Assembly (NCBI GenBank): GCA_964615935.1
Contig: CAZTTG010000062.1
Span: forward strand, 1 to 36,805
Length of the DNA stretch: 36,805 bases
Origin: CAZTTG01 sp964615935
GTDB taxonomy: Bacteria > Planctomycetota > UBA1135 > GCA-002686595
Direction of reading: 5' to 3'
Positions 31,787-36,805 of this stretch are shown piece after piece (positions within the stretch are counted from its first letter, which is position 1; every line of letters begins with the position of its first letter). Under the pieces are notes generated by a model. That model made no database searches, was not told the origin of the DNA, and worked only from the letters and a program-made list of their open reading frames with translations. Both the position numbers and the translations under genes were made by a program.

Positions 31787-33754
31787 TCAGGTGATCCCGA
31801 AGCGCTTGAGCTTGCGGTACAGCGTGCTCTTGCCCACCTTGAGCAGCCGCGCGGCGGCCAGCTTGTCGCCGCCGGTCTCGGAGAGGGCCCGCAGGAGCGC
31901 CTTCTTCTCGTACAGCGCCAGGCTGACCGGCTCCTCGTCGCTGATGTCGTAGTCCCGCGGCGCGCGGCTGAGGCCGGAGGAGCCGACCGACACCAGACCG
32001 CTGGTGGACAGCGGAGTGTGGGTCCCGCCGATCGACACACGAGAGGGTCGCGGCGGCGGGACCAGCTCCCGGTGCGACATCTCCGCGTGCAGGTCCCGCA
32101 GGACCTGGGGCAGGGCCGAGACCTCGATCAGCTCGTCGGTGCAGGAGACGCAGGCGCGCTCCATGCAGGTCTCCAGCTCGCGCACGTTCCCCCGCCAGTC
32201 GTGGGACTCCATGACCCACATGGCCTCGTCGTCGACCTCCAGGTGCTCCCGGGCGGCCCCGAAGCGCCGCAGGAAGTGCTGCACCAGGGGAGGCACGTCC
32301 TCCCGGCGTTCGCGCAGGGGGGCGATCTCGAGCACCAGCCCCGAGATGGCCTCCCAGAGCTCCTTGGAGAAGCGCCCGGCCTCCACCTCGCGGTCCAGGT
32401 CCTCGGTCGAGGAGACCACCAGGCGGACGGTCAGACGCTCGATGCGCTGGCTGCCGACGCGGCTGAGCTCTCCGTTGTGGACGAACCTCAGCAGCCGTTC
32501 CTGAACGGGTCCGGGCAGCTTCTCGATCGACTCCAGGAGCACCGTCCCGTGCTGGGCCTGCTGGAGCACCCCCGGCCGGTCGGTCAGGGCATCGGAGCTC
32601 CCCCCCTTGACCTGACCGAAGATCTCGCCGGCCAGGTTCTCGGGGCTGAAGGCGCCGCAGTTGACCGGGATGAAGGACCCGCTGCGCAGGCTGGTGTAGT
32701 GCAGGGCGCGGGCGACGTGCTTCTTGCCCGTGCCCGGCTCGCCCAGGATCACCACCGGCTCGCGGCGCGCGGCCATGCTGGCGACCAGCGAGCGGATCTG
32801 GGCCATGAGGCTGCTGACCCCGATCAGGCCGGCGGGGCCGTAGGTGACCTGGGCCGCCTCCACCAGCACGCCCAGCTCCCGGCGGGGCACCTCGGACTCC
32901 TGGATGCGCAGCAGCTCGGCGGCCACCCGGCGCTTGGCCGAGTCCACCAGGAGCAGGATGCGCAGGCCGGGATCTCTCTCGCCGGGATTGCTCACCAGCG
33001 GGACCACCGCGGCGATCATCGAGCGTCCCGAGCGGCCGTTGCGCGGGGGCAGGTCGAAGCGGAAGCCGTCCCGCGACTCCGTCCGCGCGTCGCGCACGAA
33101 GGCCTCCAGTCCGCTGGCCGGGGCCAGCCGACCCAGGTGCTCCCCCTCGATCCGGTTGCCCAGGATCTCGTGGGCGCCCCGATCGGTCACCTGCACCACC
33201 CCGTCGGGGTCCACGATCAGCAGTCCATCCGGGCATCCGCAGGGAAGCTCGCGGAGGGCGAGCGCCGGCTCGCCGCGCTCCCGCAGGGCCGTCTCGATGT
33301 CCGAGGCGCGCGGTCCACCGCTGTCCGCGCGTCGCGCCTGCTCCTCCAGGGCTCGGGTCTGGCTGGCGAGGTCGTCGCGGGCGGACTTGAACCGCAGCAT
33401 GGCCCGGATCACGTCCTCGAGGTTGGGCAGCTCGGCCTTGGAGAGGAAGCTGTCGCAGCCGGCCAGGTAACCCCGGTGCACCTCGTCGCGGCTGCACGCC
33501 TGCCGGCTCATCAGGATCACCGGCACGCCCACCGTCTCGGGAGTCTGCTTGAGCCGACGGCAGACCTCGCTACCGTCCACCCCCGAGCTCAGGTGGTTGT
33601 ACACGAGGAACAGGTCGAAACAGGACTTGCGAGCCTCCAGCAGGCCCTGGGCCCCGTTCTCCACCAGAAGGACGTCGTGCCCGATGTCCTTCAGGCGTTT
33701 CTGTAGAATGAGCCTCCCGGAGGGCTCATCGTCGATGACAAGGATCCGGCTCAA
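31787..33754 (-). CDS. Degenerate NtrC-family regulator (pseudo-receiver, PAS, inactive-looking AAA+, FIS HTH)
   Basis: The 655-aa protein has the NtrC layout: receiver (1-125), coiled segment, PAS domain (about 170-275), AAA+ domain (about 305-535) and FIS-type HTH (about 615-655, intact). Key residues are lost: phospho-acceptor Asp is N53 (VYNHLSSGVDG), GAFTGA is GGSSDA (384-389), Walker B DE is ES (408-409), sensor I Asn is T450, and the two arginine fingers are S463 and A469. Walker A GEPGTGKK (338-345) is roughly kept. GNVRELE is kept (522-528). It therefore probably cannot be phosphorylated, hydrolyse ATP normally or open sigma-54 complexes, and may bind DNA otherwise. TTG start, preceded by GGAGGTGGAGGT. 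Upstream frame to 35101 is antisense noise. Confidence 0.88.
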   Translation of the reverse strand: MSRILVIDDEPSGRLILQKRLKDIGHDVLLVENGAQGLLEARKSCFDLFLVYNHLSSGVDGSEVCRRLKQTPETVGVPVILMSRQACSRDEVHRGYLAGCDSFLSKAELPNLEDVIRAMLRFKSARDDLASQTRALEEQARRADSGGPRASDIETALRERGEPALALRELPCGCPDGLLIVDPDGVVQVTDRGAHEILGNRIEGEHLGRLAPASGLEAFVRDARTESRDGFRFDLPPRNGRSGRSMIAAVVPLVSNPGERDPGLRILLLVDSAKRRVAAELLRIQESEVPRRELGVLVEAAQVTYGPAGLIGVSSLMAQIRSLVASMAARREPVVILGEPGTGKKHVARALHYTSLRSGSFIPVNCGAFSPENLAGEIFGQVKGGSSDALTDRPGVLQQAQHGTVLLESIEKLPGPVQERLLRFVHNGELSRVGSQRIERLTVRLVVSSTEDLDREVEAGRFSKELWEAISGLVLEIAPLRERREDVPPLVQHFLRRFGAAREHLEVDDEAMWVMESHDWRGNVRELETCMERACVSCTDELIEVSALPQVLRDLHAEMSHRELVPPPRPSRVSIGGTHTPLSTSGLVSVGSSGLSRAPRDYDISDEEPVSLALYEKKALLRALSETGGDKLAAARLLKVGKSTLYRKLKRFGIT

Positions 33755-33860
33755 ACCTCCACCTCCACCTTCCGTCGAGCCCGGAGGCGTCCGCCCAGTG
33801 AAGAGCCGCTGGGCGAGTATCGCGACTGAAGGGGGCAGAGCGATCCCCCGGGCCACCTCC

Positions 33861-33875
33861 TCTACCGAAGGTAGA
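33861..33875. promoter_or_regulatory. 15-bp inverted repeat TCTACC-GAA-GGTAGA
   Basis: Perfect 6-bp arms around GAA lie in the 159-nt divergent spacer between the NtrC-like and methyltransferase genes, 39 nt before the methyltransferase start. It could be an operator, for example for the FIS-type HTH of the neighbour, or a leader hairpin. Confidence 0.4.
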
Positions 33876-33913
33876 CGGCCTGCCCGAGTTCGCCAAGGAG
33901 GATATTCCCGTCT

Positions 33914-35137
33914 ATGAGAGAGGTTTCTCCCAGCACCGGTGAGGAAATGTTCCACGGGGACGTGATCAGGGCCCTGGAGGGGCTCCCAGAGGGCCTTGAC
34001 CTGCTGGGGGCCTCGTCCTGGCTGCGCGCCCGTTTGCCGGCCCATCTGGCCCGGGCCGCATCGGAGCTGTGTGAGCTGCGACGGCGGGCCATCGGGCGGT
34101 TCTCGCGCCCCGAGCGGGGCTTCTACACCTCCGTGGGCCTGGAGCAGGCCACCGCCCCCGCCGTGGCCGCGGCCAGGGCACGGCACATCGCCGCGCGCCG
34201 TCCGGGAGCCCTCGTGTACGACGCCACCGCGGGTATGGGTGCGGACAGCGCGGCGCTCGCCGAGGCGGGGCTCGGCGTGGTCGCCGGTGACGTCGATCCC
34301 GTCGCCCTTCGGTGCGCACGCGCGAACCTCCACGCCGCCGGCCTCCGTCATTGGGCACTCGTAGCAGACGCCCGCAGCGCCGCGGTTCGCGCGGACTATG
34401 TGCTCCTCGATCCCGACCGCCGGGCGCCGGGGCACCGGACCCTGGAGCCGGTGCTCTGGTCGCCCTCCCTGGTCGAGTCCCTGGCCGTGGCTGCCCGATA
34501 CGCGGGTGCCTGCCTCAAGCTGGCGCCGGCCTTCGATCCCGGCCGGCACGGCGCGAGCGAGGCCCTCGCCTCGCCCCACCGCTGGCAGTGGACGAGCAAC
34601 GAGGGGGAGCTGGCGGAGGTGACCCTGTGGACCGGTGAGCTGGCGGGGGACGCCCGCGACGGGGAGCGGGAGGCCCTGGTGCTGCGGAGGCGGGGAGGGG
34701 TGGAGATCCGGTTCGCGGCCGAGCCCAGGCAGGTGGCCCCGCTGGCCCCGGAGGCGGCCGCGCGGGTGGGGTGGATGGCGGAGCCCGATCCCGCCATCAT
34801 CCGTTCCGGATTGGTCGGAGCCCTCGCCGATCGCATCGGAATGGCCCCCCTCGGCCCCGGCATCGCCTATCTGGGGGGTGATTCCGCGCCGGGGCCGGGC
34901 CCCTTCCGCGCCTGGCGGGTACTGGAGACCTCTCCCGCCGACCCGCGGCGGGTGCGTCGGATGCTGGCTCGCCACGACGTGGGGCGGGTCGCGGTGAAGA
35001 AGCGCGGGCATCCCGAGACGAGCGAGGTGCTGGCGCGGAGGCTGAAGGGGCCCGGGCAGCGCCGCGGTCTGGTCGCGATCACCCGCCTGACCCGCGGGCA
35101 CCTGGTCCTCCTGCTGGAGGAGCCCGCGGGCCGCTAG
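33914..35137 (+). CDS. Class I SAM methyltransferase with THUMP-like C-terminal domain
   Basis: The 407-aa protein has an N-terminal helical region (1-85), a Rossmann methyltransferase core (about 90-250) and a C-terminal THUMP-like domain (about 330-405, VLETSPADPRRVRRMLARHD then VKKRGHPETSEVLARRLK). SAM motif I is VYDATAGMGADSAALAEAG, followed by GDVDPVALRCARANL. The catalytic-loop position reads YVLLDPDRRAPGHR, the DPxRR variant of this family. THUMP-like domains suggest an RNA substrate; the target is not established. AAGGAGG lies 12 nt before the ATG, rather far, and an ATG at 33947 is possible. It is followed 27 nt later by the flippase gene. Confidence 0.82.
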   Translation: MREVSPSTGEEMFHGDVIRALEGLPEGLDLLGASSWLRARLPAHLARAASELCELRRRAIGRFSRPERGFYTSVGLEQATAPAVAAARARHIAARRPGALVYDATAGMGADSAALAEAGLGVVAGDVDPVALRCARANLHAAGLRHWALVADARSAAVRADYVLLDPDRRAPGHRTLEPVLWSPSLVESLAVAARYAGACLKLAPAFDPGRHGASEALASPHRWQWTSNEGELAEVTLWTGELAGDARDGEREALVLRRRGGVEIRFAAEPRQVAPLAPEAAARVGWMAEPDPAIIRSGLVGALADRIGMAPLGPGIAYLGGDSAPGPGPFRAWRVLETSPADPRRVRRMLARHDVGRVAVKKRGHPETSEVLARRLKGPGQRRGLVAITRLTRGHLVLLLEEPAGR

Positions 35138-35164
35138 GCATCCCGCGCGCTATCCTGCGAGCCC

Positions 35165-36718
35165 GTGTCCGATCCTCAGCAGGAGCTTCCCGCGCCGGAG
35201 GAGTCCACCGCATCGCTGCGGAGCCTCGTGCGGCACTCGACGATCTACAGCCTGGTGCCGCTGTTCCAGCGCGCCAGCGCGATCCTGCTGGTGCCGCTGT
35301 ACACCTGGAAGCTGGCGGTGGCGCAGTATGGCGTCCTCGAGCTGGCCGAGCTCTTCATCGTGGCCAGCACGCACATCGTCGGCGTGAACCTGGTCACGGG
35401 GATGACGCGCTTCTTCTTCGAGCACCGCTCGGAGCGGGACCGCGCGGCCGTGATCACCTCGGCCACGCTCATCCTGGGGCTCTCGGCGGCGGCCATGGCG
35501 GTGGTGTGCATCCTCCTGCGGGACCTCCTGGCGCCGCTGCTCTTCTCCAGCGCCTCGCCCGAGCTCGACGCCCACCGCCTGCCCTACTATCTGGCCCTCA
35601 CCGCGCTCATTGTACCCTTCGCGCTGGGGACGCGCTGCGGCATCGAGTACCTGCAGATCCACCGCCGCTCGGCCCTCTCGGCGCAGATCCAGATGATCAA
35701 GCTGAGCCTGGAGATCGGGCTCAAGGTCTACATGCTGGTGGTCCTCGAGTGGGGCATCGCCGGCTTCCTCCTGAGCATGCTGATCGGCGAGGTCCTGACC
35801 AGCATCTCCCTGACCGGCTGGATCCTGGTCAAGCTCCGCCCGCGCATCGTGTGGAGGGTGCTGCGGCCCATGCTGGTCTATGCCATGCCGCTGGTGCCGG
35901 TCGGGCTGTGCCAGCTCGGCCTGCACCAGATCGACCGCCTGCTCCTGCGGGCCCTGGGTCCGGAGCAGGTGGCCATGGACTGGGTGGGGGTCTACGGCAT
36001 CGGCTACAAGCTGGGCTTTCTGGCCAACGCCATCCTGCTGAACTCCTTCCTGCAGATCTGGTACCCCTTCGTCTTCGCCATCCGCGACGAGCGCGAGCGC
36101 GCCCGGACCGTGGCCCGGGTCAGCACCTACGCCGTGGCGGCGGTCACCTGCGCGACCCTGGCCCTGGTCCTCTTCGGGCGCGAGGCGGTGCTGCTGTTGA
36201 CCTCGCGCGAGGGCTACCACGGCGCCTACACGGTGGTGCCCTGGGTGGCCTCCGGCTACGTGTTCTGGGCGCTGTACTCGGTCAGCCAGATGCCCCTCTA
36301 CATCGCCAAGCGCACGCGCCCGATCATGTGGATCAACTTCGTCGCGCTGGCGATCAACGTCCTCTTGAACTCCATCCTGATCCCGACCCTGGGCTACCAG
36401 GGAGCGGCCCTGGCCACGCTGGGGACGTTCGGGTCCCTGGCGGGGATGGGAATGCTGGCCAGCCGCGGCGTCTCCGGCGTGCCCTTCGAGCTGGGGCGCC
36501 TGGCGCGCACCCTCGCGGTCCTGGGCGTCTGCGTGGCGGCGGCCATCGCGGTGGACGATCACCTGCCCTCGGCAACGGCGGTGGATTACACGGTGGCGGT
36601 TTCGGCGAAGCTCATCGTGGGGCTGCTGTTGCTGCTGGCGTTGTGGCGGTGGGTCCTGCGCGCCGATGAGCGGGAGAATGCCTCGGCCTGGGTGATGGAG
36701 AGGCTGGGGCGGAAGTGA
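35165..36718 (+). CDS. Wzx-type lipid-linked oligosaccharide flippase
   Basis: The 517-aa inner-membrane protein has about 14 hydrophobic helices and belongs to the MOP/PST (polysaccharide biosynthesis) exporter superfamily. Recognisable are the N-terminal STIYSLVPLFQRASAILLVP repeat start, PLYTWKLAVAQYGVLELAEL, the mid-protein YAMPLVPVGLCQLGLHQIDR and the LNSILIPTLGYQGAALATLG segment characteristic of Wzx proteins. It would flip undecaprenyl-linked glycan units to the periplasm for O-antigen, capsule or exopolysaccharide. GTG start at 35165; an in-frame ATG is not near. No glycosyltransferase cluster adjoins it here; the GT-C-like gene at 29779 is the only other candidate glycan gene. Confidence 0.88.
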   Translation: MSDPQQELPAPEESTASLRSLVRHSTIYSLVPLFQRASAILLVPLYTWKLAVAQYGVLELAELFIVASTHIVGVNLVTGMTRFFFEHRSERDRAAVITSATLILGLSAAAMAVVCILLRDLLAPLLFSSASPELDAHRLPYYLALTALIVPFALGTRCGIEYLQIHRRSALSAQIQMIKLSLEIGLKVYMLVVLEWGIAGFLLSMLIGEVLTSISLTGWILVKLRPRIVWRVLRPMLVYAMPLVPVGLCQLGLHQIDRLLLRALGPEQVAMDWVGVYGIGYKLGFLANAILLNSFLQIWYPFVFAIRDERERARTVARVSTYAVAAVTCATLALVLFGREAVLLLTSREGYHGAYTVVPWVASGYVFWALYSVSQMPLYIAKRTRPIMWINFVALAINVLLNSILIPTLGYQGAALATLGTFGSLAGMGMLASRGVSGVPFELGRLARTLAVLGVCVAAAIAVDDHLPSATAVDYTVAVSAKLIVGLLLLLALWRWVLRADERENASAWVMERLGRK

Positions 36719-36740
36719 GGCTGACTCCTCGGCGCGGGTT

Positions 36741-36764
36741 GGGGGGGGGAGGCCCCCCCCCCCC
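36741..36764. repeat. G9-AGG-C12 hairpin, possible terminator
   Basis: Nine Gs, AGG and twelve Cs form a homopolymeric hairpin 23 nt after the flippase stop. It could act as a terminator, though it lacks a T tract. The exact run lengths may be sequencing artefacts. Confidence 0.45.
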
Positions 36765-36805
36765 GGGCGCGGGACACCCAGGCCGGGCGCCCCCCGGGGT
36801 GCAGG

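Noticed and set aside
33755..35101. Upstream extension of the NtrC-like frame by about 449 codons
   Set aside because: It is antisense to the methyltransferase gene and has no recognisable domain; the receiver domain starts exactly at the TTG with a good ribosome-binding site.

Overview
The window is a high-GC (about 70%), densely coded bacterial chromosome segment carrying 33 likely genes, almost all housekeeping or cell-envelope functions. An outer-membrane porin, a Wzx-type lipid-linked glycan flippase, a periplasmic Ctp protease and a Sec-exported repeat protein point to a diderm bacterium. Separate coaB and coaC genes, SpoIIE-type signalling, HDOD and DUF2203 proteins would fit a Planctomycetota- or Myxococcota-like lineage, but the sequence alone does not fix the phylum. 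A 100-N assembly gap lies at 15732-15831, so this is a draft or metagenomic assembly. I see no mobile element, tRNA, rRNA or CRISPR.

Layout. 1-2000: end of a porin gene, then queD-folE (minus strand), which share a 79-nt overlap. 2201-3687: a DUF2203 protein (plus) converging on a secreted alanine-rich repeat protein (minus) with a candidate sigma-54 promoter. 3966-8475 (plus): ctpA-tsaD, then larB-carA, each pair with a 4-nt overlap. 8490-23494 (minus): a nearly continuous 14-gene block, in transcription order tpiA-secG-yicC-gmk-coaC-coaB-ftsK-(FtsK-like without motor)-rimO-pgsA-pgpA-(SpoIIE-like)-mazG-like-priA. It is preceded by a good sigma-70-type promoter at 23636-23665. 23716-25663: a membrane-anchored carboxypeptidase-regulatory-like protein converges on an HDOD protein. 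25733-26909: a possible small gene, an AT-richer palindrome-containing spacer and an orphan FixJ-type response regulator. 27318-31752 (plus): cysteine desulfurase-thiI and a GT-C-like membrane protein. 31787-33754 (minus): a highly degenerate NtrC-family regulator, divergent from a THUMP-like methyltransferase (33914-35137), which is followed by a flippase to 36718.

How the genes work together. Three tRNA-modification routes are represented: TsaD (t6A), the desulfurase-ThiI pair (s4U) and QueD/FolE (queuosine precursor). The large minus block joins central metabolism, protein export, nucleotide and CoA synthesis, chromosome translocation, ribosome modification, phosphatidylglycerol synthesis and replication restart. 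The most unusual content is (1) an FtsK-like paralogue with a four-helix membrane domain and a C-terminal gamma-like domain but no visible ATPase motor, directly downstream of real ftsK and split by an assembly gap inside an AEEED-coding 15-bp repeat; (2) an NtrC-family protein that has lost the phospho-acceptor Asp, the GAFTGA loop, Walker B, sensor I and both arginine fingers while keeping PAS and FIS-type HTH domains; and (3) a SpoIIE-family protein with substituted metal-binding aspartates. The three together suggest a repeated use of catalytically silent homologues.
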